Made by a program: the position numbers and the translations under genes
Origin: Hepsetus odoe
Lineage: Eukaryota > Chordata > Actinopteri > Characiformes > Hepsetidae
Reading direction: 5' to 3'
DNA: 64,000 bases
Assembly (NCBI GenBank): GCA_017165825.1
Contig: CM029366.1
Span: forward strand, 26,763,862 to 26,827,861
The notes under the pieces: generated by a model
Told to the model about the DNA's origin: nothing
The model's database searches: none
What the model saw: only the letters and a program-made list of their open reading frames with translations
Shown: positions 11,701 through 21,980 of the stretch, piece after piece
Position numbering within the stretch: position 1 is the first letter of the stretch
Layout of the letters: each line of letters starts with the position of its first letter

Positions 11701-14664
11701 GTAAAAGCATGCACAAAGAGCATTGATCAGGTTAATAAGATGATTTATAGAGTCAAACCTATATTTACAGGGTTTAGTTTCTGGGAGCAGTCAGCTCTGT
11801 TGACAAAATGGCTTCATATCAACAGTTTGTACCTCCAAAATGATAACATTATGAGATCAGAATGAAATGTTCTTCACGTAAGAAAAAAAAAACTTTTATT
11901 GTAAGTGTGAATATCAGCTGTAATGTTCAGTAGCAAGAAAACAAAACAACCTTATATAAGACCGTGCAAATGGCCTAATAATGTCTTACACGCTTTAATC
12001 AGCAGGTCAAGTGCTCTCTTTCCGTGTGTTCAGCCATGCTGAAATGAACAGTGATGTGAGTGGTATGTCATGCCAAACAGGACAAATGTTATCAAACTGA
12101 TCACAGGTGACAGACAGATGGTGAGTGAAATGTGAACGATGTAGACAGTAATGGCTGCTTTTTCTTCTCCTCTCTTTTACTTTTGTCTATTGCAATGGCA
12201 GATGTACATTCAGACGACCACGCTGACCATCTCAGTCAGTCTGAGTGCTTCTGTGTCTCTGGGGATGCTCTACATGCCCAAAGTCTACGTGGTGCTCCTC
12301 CACCCCGAGCAGAACGTAGCCAAGCGTAACACTCGCAGCCTGAAAGCCGTGGTCACTGCAGCCACCATGTCAAACAAGTTCAACCCCAAGGTCAGCCTGC
12401 GGCCCAACGGAGAGGCCAAGACCGAGCTGTGCGAGAACCTGGAAACTCAAGGTGAGATGGCTAAGGGGAAAACTACAGCTGTCATTTTTAGTTTGTCACA
12501 CAAATTGAAATAGCATAATTATTTAGATAAAGAAAGGGTACCCAAGGGTTTGATATGCTGAGTCAGATAGAAATGTAGAAGCTAATTCTAAGCTGTTACT
12601 GTCATCAGATTTCACTAGGCGTAAAGCGTCATAAAAGCTTTACCAAAATACCCTTTTACACTTCCATATCTGACGCAGAATCTCATTTAAAAACGAGGAC
12701 TTATTTTCACAACATTATTAAGGTATTTACCTTCTTAACTCCCATGAAATGTGTTGCTTGTTTGGTTTAACAGTTTTCGTTTTGAAAGAGGAGCAAGCTT
12801 GACATGGTCTTCATTATAAGTCTGTTGTGAACTGAATTTAAAAAAGGTTCCAAGCCGCCTGCGAACAAGAGGGAGTGTATGTGTATCTTTAAATAAAAAA
12901 GTAGTGTTGACATGTAACATCTGTAGATATTAACCGGTGAATTCTGAGGACCGGCTGAAAGTTTCTGTGTGGTGAACGTCTTGAACATTTAATAAATATT
13001 AAGCTGCTAACATTAGCTGACCTCACATGGGCAATCTCACATGAGGTTATCAAACATTACCAAACTAAAATCTCTCACGAAAAAATATATAAAGAGCTGA
13101 ATACGGCCTAAAATGAGAGTTATCTACATTCTCATTTCTAATGTTCGGCACCGCCATAATTTATAATAATGTTTTCCCCAGTATAACCTCCATTGCATTG
13201 AATAGGGAAGAGTGACACCCAATAAACTGGATCAACTCTCTAAACAGGATAACTAACCCTGAAACTTTCAAGAACCTTTATTACAGTCTCTATACTTTTA
13301 CAAATATCAGAATGTAAAAGCCGGTTTAAGGCTTAATATGGTATCAGTTAGAGGAAGGCAATAGAAATGAAAGGAAATTCTGACTATAACGGTACATAAA
13401 TCATTCCATCCATTATAAAACTGCTCATTTATACAGGAATGCCTGTTGTACTTCTGCAATGACCAGAAAAAAGACCAAAACTTCAGGCTAAAATTAAGTT
13501 CTGTTGCAATTGAACTGCACTTAACCACTTCCAAAGGTGATGAAACGCACAACCCAAAAGGGACTAAACAGGATCTAAAACTGCAGACAACCCAATCTCT
13601 TAAAGAGTGTTCACTTGTATAGCAGTTCTCATTAAGCTCATACATTGATCAGGATGGAGAGGTTGGTATTAGGCTTTAAGGCGCAAATTTCATTAAATGT
13701 CAAATGAAGTGAGCCTTGCCTATTGGAGAAAAAATGCTACGACTCAAAAGGGACATCTTAAGCAGACAACTCCCCCTTTCAAATGTGTGCAGCATTGCCT
13801 ATTGTAACTCCTGGGTGAAACAACCTTTCTTTTAGAGCCAGAGCAGCTGTCATGTAAATACAGCAAACTTCACAAACCACTCCCTCTTAGTAAAAGACTG
13901 AATTGGCAGTTTAATGCACTGCTTATGGTCTCACTATTTGGCAGATGAGACAATCTTCAAACATTACTCTCATCTAGTAAAACATTAAATTGGCAGTCTA
14001 ATTCACCGCTTAGGCAGGGTCCAACATAAATTACCAAGAGGCTAACTGGTTTGATTTTGGTAGTCTACAAGTCCCTTGCTGAGCTGCTAATTTGAATATG
14101 TATAAAACAGGGCAGCAGACAGATGGGCTTTGTAAAACAGCAGTAAATAAAACCATAAACAGCTGAATCAGCAAAAACAACTTTGAGTGATTATGCATTT
14201 CCACTCCTACAACCTGCACAGGCAGCGATAGCAGAGCCTGTGGAGGGAGATAACTGCCATATTCAAGGGAAATTACAATTTGATTTGGCTCTGGGAACAA
14301 AATTATTTGTGCTTAGATTAGATACTCCTTCTATAAGTAATAAGTACAATTCAGGTATGGTTTGTAATTGCTTTTGGAAAATAAGGCTTTTTTCGCCAAT
14401 TCAAAAATTGCTACTTTTCACCTACAATGGCAAGCCTAGTAGAACATGGGGATATAGCCATACATTCGACAGATAAATTTGTTTTGCGCCACCCAGTGAC
14501 AAGGTCAAGAAGAAGTAAATTCCAAAAAAGCATTATTAATTCCCAGCCTTTCCGTAACACAGCAACCCTCATCACTTAGGAAGAAAAATTCTCATGCTTT
14601 CTCCTCTTTTTCAGGACTTAGCCCCAAACAAACATACATCAGCTATAGCAACCATGCAATCTAG
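2631..14664 (+). CDS. grm4: metabotropic glutamate receptor 4-like (group III mGluR), 3' portion, four coding exons
   Basis: Joined exons: 2631-2767, 2995-3930, 12202-12451, 14615-14664. All junctions are GT-AG with compatible phases (1 in, 0, 0, 1) and no stop or frameshift. Class C GPCR; in the known family it senses glutamate at presynaptic membranes, couples to Gi/o and lowers cAMP and transmitter release. Seen here: the end of the Venus-flytrap domain, a nine-cysteine cysteine-rich domain, seven membrane segments and a C-tail ending SNHAI. GRM4 is favoured over GRM6/7/8 by the C-tail words AATMSNKF, RPNGEAK and NHAI; GRM7 ends in LVI and GRM8 in NHSI. The 5' exons (signal peptide, most of the ligand-binding domain) lie before base 1. 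Group III membership is close to certain; the exact paralogue, including a teleost duplicate, is less so. Confidence 0.93.
2995..3930 (+). CDS. grm4: grm4 exon: cysteine-rich domain and TM1-TM6
   Basis: Acceptor tctcag before 2995, donor gtaaga at 3931; 936 bases, exactly 312 codons, phase 0 at both ends. The cysteine-rich domain has nine cysteines (exon residues 18, 22, 36, 37, 40, 43, 55, 58, 71) and an NHT sequon at 67-69. Approximate membrane segments: TM1 86-108, TM2 123-142, TM3 150-171, TM4 198-218, TM5 249-270, TM6 284-305. C150 at the top of TM3 and C244 in the second extracellular loop are the usual disulfide pair. The third intracellular loop reads KTRGVPETFNEAKP, the G-protein contact loop conserved in the family. 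An open frame continues nine bases upstream to 2986, but that is intron. The six-TM exon with TM7 on a separate exon is the usual group III layout. Confidence 0.96.
5718..5757. repeat. (GGAT)n microsatellite
   Basis: About ten tandem ggat/agat units in the grm4 intron. Confidence 0.9.
7494..7934. mobile_element. MITE with about 70-bp terminal inverted repeats
   Basis: The left end begins tacagtactgtgcaaatg and the right end is the inverse, ending ttgcacagtactgta. The inverted repeats match for about 70 bases (motifs ttttaggcaggtgtgg and aaaaaatgctgtaaac) with only a few differences. TA at each edge is the Tc1/mariner target site. The interior of about 300 bases has no transposase. It is a non-autonomous element of a family common in teleosts, and its high arm identity suggests recent insertion. 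Confidence 0.88.
8116..8363 (-). repeat. tRNA-derived SINE, family A
   Basis: Reverse-oriented copy. The head, ggggcagtggtggccaagtg when read on the minus strand, has a tRNA-like A box. The body (ttgctcaagggtacc seen on the + strand) and the CT-rich tail are shared with the copies at 16341, 21720, 26185, 30271 and 30531. Confidence 0.85.
11528..11733. repeat. local tandem duplication, two diverged 104-bp copies
   Basis: The segment starting at tttttgaaaaacaattattt occurs at about 11528 and again at about 11632. Both copies continue through aaatctgtataaat, an AT stretch, a gcatgc(g/a)ca motif and an agagcattgatca-like end. The copies differ at scattered positions, so the duplication is old. 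Confidence 0.85.
12202..12451 (+). CDS. grm4: grm4 exon: TM7 and proximal C-tail
   Basis: Acceptor caatggcag before 12202, donor gtgaga at 12452; 250 bases, 83 codons plus one base. TM7 begins at IQTTTLTISVSLSASVSLGM and is followed by the class C MPKVY and HPEQN motifs. The C-tail (NVAKR..., SLKAVVTAATMSNKF, RPNGEAKTELCENLETQ) contains the basic membrane-proximal region that binds calmodulin and Gβγ in group III receptors. Relative to human GRM4 as I recall it, the linker after HPEQN has one extra residue (AKRNTRSLKA). The open frame continues into the intron to a stop at 12511, so retention would add about 13 new residues. Confidence 0.95.
12452..14614 (+). other. grm4 last intron
   Basis: A 2.2 kb intron, donor gtgaga and acceptor tttttcag. 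It contains no recognised element apart from a weak direct duplication around 13885-14020 (ggcagtttaatgcactgctta and a diverged copy about 83 bases later). Alternative C-terminal exons are known from this position in GRM7 and GRM8; none is evident here. Confidence 0.8.
14615..14664 (+). CDS. grm4: grm4 terminal exon, C-terminal PDZ-type peptide
   Basis: Found by splice logic because it is too short to stand out as an open frame. A strong pyrimidine tract and ttcag precede 14615. The last base of the previous exon (G) joins GA to make Gly, and the frame then reads GLSPKQTYISYSNHAI followed by TAG at 14662-14664. This matches the end of group III mGluRs (GRM4-type ...TYTNHAI). The last residues form a short PDZ-binding or trafficking motif in the family. 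Phase 1 matches the donor at 12452. Confidence is high because frame, phase and peptide all agree. Confidence 0.93.
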
Positions 14665-16035
14665 CAAAAGTGACAAAAAAAGAAAAGGCCGCTTCCTAAG
14701 AGTGACTTGTGGAGGACAGCGTCTAAAGGTGAACCACTCTTATGGTTTCCAGATGGAGGAGAGATATGAAAAAGTCCAGCAGATCTTCACTGAAAGTGTT
14801 CTGGTTATGGAAGATCATGAGAAGAACCTGAGGGGGGAAAACTGGACGTCCATCATGACATTTCAGTGATGCTACAGCACGTTCCATACTTCAGCATCCA
14901 GCAGGGAGAACTCCATGCTGAGACCATCTGGGAAGTTCCTTTACAGCTAAATTAAATCTGTTTATTCATATTTCATACCTGATGTCATTGCTGAAGGACC
15001 AAACTTCAACATCTTCAACAACTTCAACTTTCAGGTATGCATACATGAAGGGGTGGCTGAAAAAAAAAAACAATATACATCTCTTTTTCCCAGCAGGGGT
15101 TCTCATGTTTTCCTCTTGGTGATGGCGACAGCAAAGATCATTGTTTACAGATGTTGAGCATGCTGGTTTTGGCATCCTGTGTTGTTGTGTTTTTTTGTTG
15201 GTTTGTTTTTATTTGTGTTTTTTTAAGAACATATCTGGAATGCTTAAAACCATGTTGCTGTGTTGTTACACACTATGAGCCCTTGTGATATCAAAACATG
15301 TTTTAGGTGTATGGAGTGGTCTTTGGGGTAATGTTCGCTTGTGCTTGAGTACAAAAACCTTTATTAAGTCAACTTACCCTGCGCTGTGGTCCAAAACACT
15401 CTATAGCTGTCACTGCCAATCATGCTTTGGCAAAAAATTTGAGATCACAAGTTTGTAGATGGGGTGATGTTAGCTCATTTAAAGTCTTTTCTGGCTCCCC
15501 TTGCTGAATACTCTTAGAGACAATTCAACCGCTGCGAAACTGAAACTGTCTTATTCTGTTTGAGCAATTAAAATAATTAAAAAAAAGGATGCATAAAGCT
15601 TAAATGACCTTTAGAAAAGAACTGTAGGAACAAGAAGAAAAAGGTACTAATAAGAAGAACTGGCAAGGCATTTTTGTGGATGTTCTGTGAATTTATGATT
15701 CACTTCCTATGATTTTATCCCTTAGTTTATTATTTGTTTTTTTTTTTGTTTTGTTTTGTTTTATTTTATTTTTGCACTGTTTGTGTTGCCAGAATATGTT
15801 CATGTTGACAGTGCTACATGGCAACTTAATGTGTGTTTCTGATTGGTAATGTTTGCGTTTTGTCCTGAAAAAAACAAACAAAAAAAACAACTAAATTTAA
15901 AAAGGAAAGATAAAAAAAAGAAATTGGAAACAGTGCCTGTACTAAAGTATTTGTAACATAAGAAAACTGAGGTATGTGAAGCATGGTCATTTTTATACAT
16001 AAGTTGTTTCTAATAAACATATTTTTCAAAACTTA
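14665..16035 (+). other. grm4: grm4 3' untranslated region
   Basis: Follows the TAG at 14662-14664. AT-rich, with T-runs and no conserved coding frame. A canonical AATAAA stands at 16012-16017, followed by T-rich and GT-containing sequence, which makes it the likeliest polyadenylation signal; the cleavage point is estimated. An open frame at 14594-14869 overlaps the last exon in a different frame and is not translated. The 3' boundary is an inference without transcript data. Confidence 0.55.
16012..16017 (+). terminator. grm4: polyadenylation signal AATAAA
   Basis: Perfect AATAAA hexamer about 1.35 kb after the grm4 stop codon, with T-rich sequence on both sides. It is the best-placed candidate for the end of the grm4 transcript. 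Confidence 0.5.
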
Positions 16036-18460
16036 CTGTATTTCTTTCATTTGTCCGTGAAGTGCCTTAGTGTCAGTTTCAGGTGAATAATTCTCATATT
16101 AATTAAACACTAATTGTTGGCTTTAAATGAAAGGATCCATATTATATTTAGTGAAAAAATGCGTTTGTAGTAAATTAACGTTCCTAAAATTTCATTTCAT
16201 ACCATTTACTCTCCAGTTCATATAAGAATTTGTGCAGATTTAGAAACAAAGACTTTTGTGATGTTATAAAAAGCAGCATATTTACATATCATATCATATC
16301 TATAACAGTTAAGCCCCCTCATTTACACTAGCATTTGAAAGTGAAAGTGACAACCCTTGTCATTGCGAGGTCACAGCACAGCACACAGTGAACCACAACG
16401 AAATTGGACTTCTGAATTTAACCCATGCACACAAACACCATGCAACAGTGGGCAGCCATTGAAAGCGCCCAGGGAGCAGTGACGGGGATGGTACCTTGCT
16501 CAGGGGTACCTCAGGGCAACCTACTGGTGAAGGAATCGAACCCAGAATCTTCCGATGCAGGGGCAACTCCCTAACCACTAGGCCACCGCTGCCCCAGTTT
16601 ATTATTTATTTATATTTATTATTTATTTAATTTATCTAATTTTAAGATTAGATGCCATTTCAATCTTAATGACAAGGGATATATGCATATATACATGTAT
16701 AAAATTGCATGTGTGTAATTTCTTTTTATTCCAAAAAAGGAAAAAAGCAGTCAGTCCATGCTGAACCACATCTTAAACTAAACTTACACCAGCGTTACAA
16801 GTGGACCTCGTGGAAAATATGAAATACAAGAAAACTGCAGGAAATGGGCTCTTGTTTTGAGTCCTAGATAGTCTTGATAGTCTTAGAAGGTTGTTGATGC
16901 CACTCAAATAAGTAATTCCAGAAACAAAAGTGAAGCTCCTACAAAGCAAATACAATCTTATACATATTTAATTGTTGATTCTTTATCTTTTTTTTTTTCT
17001 AGACAGTCTTCTTCAAAGAGAGTAAATACTAACCGAGGTGAACGAGGCTCCTGGGAGCAAACAGTGAAAATTAAAAGAAACGTCATTAGCTGGAGATATA
17101 TTTTTACAAGAGGTGGCCGTCCATCATAGAGTGAATTTCAAAAGGCCCATTAGTATTTGTGAGTTATGTGTGCCATCAGTGCAAACAGCGCAGAAGCAGA
17201 CAGGTGCTATAAAGAAGAGCTATGGTGCAGAGACTTCTTGATGTACAACACCATGGCGAGAGATAAATTACTGCCCACACTGGGCTTATTTAGGTCCGAC
17301 TATAATATTGGACATAAAGCAGTGTCCTAATTGGAATGCTCCTCCATCTCTCTGTCAAAGATGACAGCATAGGGAAAGTGGTGAAAAAGTAGAGGCAGCA
17401 AAGTGCAATAAAAAGAGAAGAATGTTAAAGCCAAGAATGTAAGAATTAATGCAGTAATATGGTGCATAAGCACATGATTAATTAGTGTGATTTATTTCAG
17501 CCAAGTAAATAAACTCTCGGCAGGAGCCCAATAAATGGTGTAATAGTTTGCAAGTGAATGTTTTCATCACTCCCATCAAGTGTCTAATTTTGGGCTAAGA
17601 ATCTGTTAACCTAATCGCACCATGTTTGAACACTGACAGCCATATTTAAAGAGAATTTGAAGGTGTATTTTAGCCTAATGTGACTGGACGTGTTCATTCA
17701 AGCCCAAGACTGACACCAAGCCTAATAAATTGAGTAGGGGTGTGTGTATGTGGGGGTTGGGGGGTGGGGGGTCTATGTTTAGCCTCACTTTAGTGAAACA
17801 GCACCCCTTAGTGGTACGTCTATAAGGTTTGTAGTGTAAATTCACACACTTAGGTCCACGATCAATTAGCATGATCATTGTGTTATCCGTATTCTTAGTA
17901 GAATTACTTTTTATTTTCTAGTCCATCTTTGGTAAGTTTGAACTTCTGGACAGATGAATCTTCAGGTTCAGTGGGTTATATCCAGCTTACTGCCATGGTG
18001 CAGCATAGGTCTCAATACATACGGATGTAACCTACAATAAAACTGTTCTTTAACCCCTTAAATTCCACAGCCTATAATATTATAGTGCTTATTATTGAGC
18101 AATGAGAACAAATGAGTTAACCTAAGCAGTAGGATTAAGGAACAGAACTGTAGTTCTACTGGTAGGTCCTGGGTTTTGAGTTAATCTAGGCATTTAAACC
18201 TGTGAACAGAAACAGCTCTGTTTGGGGTCACTTCCTGTTACTGAAACCTACACAGTGTGGTTTGAATTCTCAAATATAAATCGTTTGGCTCCTCCACGGT
18301 TGTGAGCTCAATAGACAGCAAATACTACCCTTTGAACAGAAGATGGGCAAAGGCCTGAGCACTCGACCCAACAAACTCCTACATTCTGATGTTGCCCGTG
18401 CTTTTAGAACATTTAGAAACATTGGCGTAGTTACGTGAACCAGATTGAAGTAAGAAGACC
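16036..18460. other. intergenic, no gene seen
   Basis: Apart from the SINE at 16341-16595 there is only AT-rich sequence. A G-rich patch (17737-17771, runs of four to six G) on the + strand could form a quadruplex. No exon or RNA gene was recognised. Confidence 0.6.
16341..16595 (-). repeat. tRNA-derived SINE, family A
   Basis: Full-length reverse copy running from gtgaaagtgacaacccttgt to ggccaccgctgcccc. The body words tcattgcgaggtcacagcac and accttgctcaggggtacctc match the other family A copies. The 5' tRNA-like head lies at the right edge. Confidence 0.88.
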
Positions 18461-19010
18461 ATTTAAGAACAGTATAAATAGAGGAAAACATTCCAGAACA
18501 GTGCAAATAGAGGAAAACATTCCAGAACAGTGCAAATAGTTGAAAACATTCCAGAACAGTGCAAATAGAAAACATTCTAGAACAGTGCAAATAGAGGAAA
18601 ACATTCCAGAACAGTGCAAATAGTTGAAAACATTCTAGAACAGTGCAAATAGAAAACATTCCAGAACAGTGCAAATAGAGGAAAACATTCCAGAACAGTG
18701 CAAATAGAGGAAAACATTCTAGAACAGTGCAAATAGAAAACATTCCAGAACAGTGCAAATTGAGGAAAACATTCTAGAACAGTGCAAATTGAGGAAAACA
18801 TTCTAGAACAGTGCAAATAGTTGAAAACATTCTAGAACAGTGCAAATAGAGGAAAACATTCCAGAACAGTATAAATAGAGGAAAACATTCCAGAACAGTG
18901 CAAATAGAGGAAAACATTCCAGAACAGTACAAATTGAGGAAAACATTCTAGAACAGTGCAAATAGTGGAAAACATTCTAGAACAGTGCAAATAGAAAACA
19001 TTATTGAATT
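18461..19010. repeat. 26/29-bp minisatellite array
   Basis: About 19 tandem units built on cattccagaacagtgcaaat. Units differ by a linker: tagaggaaaa or tagttgaaaa (29 bp) or tagaaaa (26 bp), and by C/T in ccaga/ctaga. The 26-bp form recurs among 29-bp forms, which hints at a higher-order pattern. Increasingly decayed units with the same gaacattctagaacagtg core continue to about 19340. It is not a gene; all open frames across it come from the repeat. Confidence 0.93.
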
Positions 19011-19340
19011 GTGAATGGTGGAAAACATCCTAGAATTAGTGCATGGGAAGAAACATTGTAGAATAATGTCCACAGTAAACTATGCGAATAGTGGAGAACA
19101 TTCTACAACAGTGTACATGAATCTGGCTGAATATAGAAGTGCATTCAAGTGTGAAAGGAGAGACTATTCTAAAATAAAGCAGAACATTTTGAACAATGTG
19201 AACTGCGGAAGAGCATTCCAAGACAGTGTAAATAGAGCAGAACGTTCTAGAAGAGTGTTAATAGCGGAAAGCATTCTGGAACAGTGTGGTTAGAGGAGAA
19301 CTTTCTAGAGCAGTGTGAACAGAGGAGAACATTATAGAGC
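19011..19340. repeat. decayed continuation of the minisatellite
   Basis: Spaced words such as gtggaaaacatcctagaat, gtggagaacattctacaaca and gaggagaactttctagagca repeat at roughly 28-60 base intervals. They show that the array was once longer and has diverged on its right side. Confidence 0.7.
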
Positions 19341-21719
19341 CATGTGAAGGGTAGAGGACATGCAACTGAAGACAGCCTTCAGCATTCTCATTGGATGAGA
19401 ACATAGTAGAACTGTGTGAGGAATGGATAACACTCAAGGTTAAAAAGAAATAAGAAAAATTCTAGATTAGTCTGAATGGAGGACAGTATTCTCCCAGTTT
19501 CTCCCAAGTAGTAACGCATTGAGACAGTGGCAAGATGTTTTGGTTTGTTGGTGTTTTAATGACTGATGTTCTGAACACAGCGTATGTCTGACTGAGTTCT
19601 GTTACCTGAATAAAATACCCTGTTTTCTTTGTTCTGTTTGGTCCTTCATTTGTTTCAGAATAATGTGAATGCACAAGGGTCCCAGCATTTCAGCCAGTTC
19701 ACTCCTGTGGCTTCAATGAAAATAGATGAAATCATTCATTATCCAGAGCGTTTTTAGAGCCGTTTATATGTATCACTAGACACAGATGTAAATGGTCAGC
19801 AATCAGCTGGTTTCAGTGACTGTGGCACACATTGTGCCTATGTTTATTAAGTCTGTGGTTTGGTTAAATAATTGATGTAGAGTGCAAAAATGTGTTTGTG
19901 TAACGTTATAAATAACCACAACGGCATTAAAATTTGAATAAACGATCCGCCAAAGAAGGATCATTTCAATTCATTGTCATAACAGTTTCAGTATCAGCCT
20001 CTCTCTGTCTCTCTTAGTTTCAAGGCTTTTAGTCCAAAGCATCTCAGCAGTTGAAAAAAGAAGAAAAGAAACACCTTTTTTTTTCCATTCTCAGTGTGAT
20101 GCCTTTTGCTATGTGTATATTGCATTGTGCAGATACAATTAAATCACTTTGCAATAAATCACTTGTTATTAACATGTGCGGTTAAGGGCATGGAATATCA
20201 TGGAAAACTGAATTTTATTTCCTTCTTTAATACATTCTGTCCATTACTGAAAAATAAAAAGCATAAACAGCTTTGAAAGATGTCACAAAACATATTCACC
20301 CGTATATACTCACCCGTCCCCCGTGGCGTGGTTTAGCCAGTGTGCCCGTGTTTAAGTGGTTGCTAAGGGGAAAATGAAATTAGTTCAACAGGGCACAATA
20401 CATTCAATTATGTATGGAATGAGAATTTTGCAGTTATTCACGTAAAAATCAAATACACATAAACATCCTATAAAATGATGCAATTGGTAACAATTTACTA
20501 CAGGCTACAAGACCTCAGCAAAAATCTTTATGACAATTGACATTTACCTAAATATACATTTATAAAAGTGTATTTCAACAAGCATCCTTTGTTTATTAAA
20601 CTTGTTGGGGTAAAACTAATGAATGTAGCCTTAATAACATGAGATGCTTTGTAGAATAAGCCTTAATAATTGATCATTTAGAATTCTTAAAATGCTTATG
20701 AAGATGCCATGTAGTCATATGATGCCCTACAGTAAAGAGTTACTAAAAAGATATCATTTAACACCTCGAAACTCTCAGCACAAAGCTTTCTCTTTCTTTT
20801 TCTGTTCGTAGATGTGTTTATAAAAAGTGTTCAAGTATATATGTTGGCTAGTATATTGGTTTGTGTGCATTGAGATATGTTTGATTTGCAGTGTGAGGTA
20901 TCTGCTGTGCTGAAAAGTGCCTCTGTTTCCTCTTACTGAGGTGTCAAGTTATGGTCAGGTCAAGCAATTTGCACCAGGCCTCAATCTATCAAAATGGCAG
21001 CTAGTGCCAGAGGAACAAGAACAGGCTTGAAATCTCTAGAGGAAAGCCTTTTATTATATTTTACCTCCTATTTTGGATTGATGTGTCATGAGAAAGAAGT
21101 GAGAATATGCACTTTTTAATATGATGCTTTTTGTCTTTACTCTGTAATCTGTAGATTGCTCCATCTACTCCAAAAGTCAGTGCTCCTCCAGAACCTCCTG
21201 CACTTCTGAATCAGTAATGAGTTATTAAAAGTCTGGAAATGGCACACTTTAGACAAGCTGTATATAAGAGTACAAACAGCGCAAAATAAGCCCTGATGGG
21301 GCCTAAAATTAACGTTTTAATTCAGTTTACTATCACAGATTGTCCTTAAACCAAGTTCAGAAGCAGAGTTACATCACAAGCCCTCGGGTCACCACATCCA
21401 GTCACAATGGAAACAACAGAAGAGGTCTGCTCTTCATTTACATTTACATTTACACTTAAGGCATCTAGCAGACGCTCTTGTCCAGAGTGACTGTGGTCAA
21501 ATAGAATCCCTTATATGCATTTAAGGTAAAGATACATTTAAAAGATATTTAGTTAATATTAACATGAGTTAATGGCAAGCTGAACACTTACAAAGTAAAA
21601 ATACTGGACTATGCAAATAAAGTGTTCCCTTGAACTGGACAGCCGTATTGATGGTTTTCAGCTTTGCTCCTTGGTGTTATGACATTTAAACAAGCTGGAG
21701 CCACACCCACTAACTTTAA
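19341..21719. other. intergenic, no gene seen
   Basis: AT-rich unique-looking sequence. The only repeat recognised is a SINE-tail fragment at 21435-21495. No exon or structured RNA was recognised. Confidence 0.6.
21435..21495 (-). repeat. fish SINE 3'-tail fragment
   Basis: A catttacatttacattta run, then ggcatctagcagacgctctt and gtccagagtga. Read on the minus strand this is the 'agagcgtctgctaaatg' tail seen at the end of the family B SINE at 25159. Confidence 0.7.
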
Positions 21720-21980
21720 GAGAAAGTGACAACCCTTGTCATTGCGAGGTCACAGCACAGCACAGCTGAGCACACAGTGAACCACAACAAAATTGGACGT
21801 CTGCATTTAACCCATGCCAACACCGTGCAGCAGTGGGCAGCTATTGAAAGCGTCTGGGGAGCAGCGACGGGGACAGTACCTTGCTCAAGGGTACCTCAGG
21901 TCAGCCTACTGGTGAGGGAATCGGACCCACAATCTTCCGATGTGGGGGCAACTCCCTAAGCACTAGACCACCACTGCCCC
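21720..21980 (-). repeat. tRNA-derived SINE, family A
   Basis: Reverse full-length copy, from gagaaagtgacaacccttgt to ccaccactgcccc. The body contains tcattgcgaggtcacagcac and ttgctcaagggtacctcagg. Confidence 0.88.

Larger units (their letters stand above)
3931..12201 (+). other. grm4 intron between TM6 and TM7 exons
   Basis: An 8.3 kb intron bounded by gtaaga and caatggcag. Contents: a GGAT tetranucleotide run (5718-5757), a palindromic MITE (7494-7934), a tRNA-SINE copy (8116-8363) and a local 104-bp duplication (11528-11733). The rest is AT-rich with no recognisable gene. A slightly GC-richer stretch at 10950-11220 has a 142-codon open frame, but it lacks conserved features. Confidence 0.8.

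Noticed and set aside
14594..14869. 91-codon + strand frame overlapping the last grm4 exon
   Set aside because: It is in a different frame from the spliced receptor, which stops at 14664. The rest is 3' UTR.
18270..18816. Long minus-strand frames rich in HCS/FWNVF repeats, and the possibility of a CRISPR array
   Set aside because: These are translations of the 26/29-bp minisatellite. The units are contiguous with no unique spacers, so this is not CRISPR, and the host is a vertebrate.
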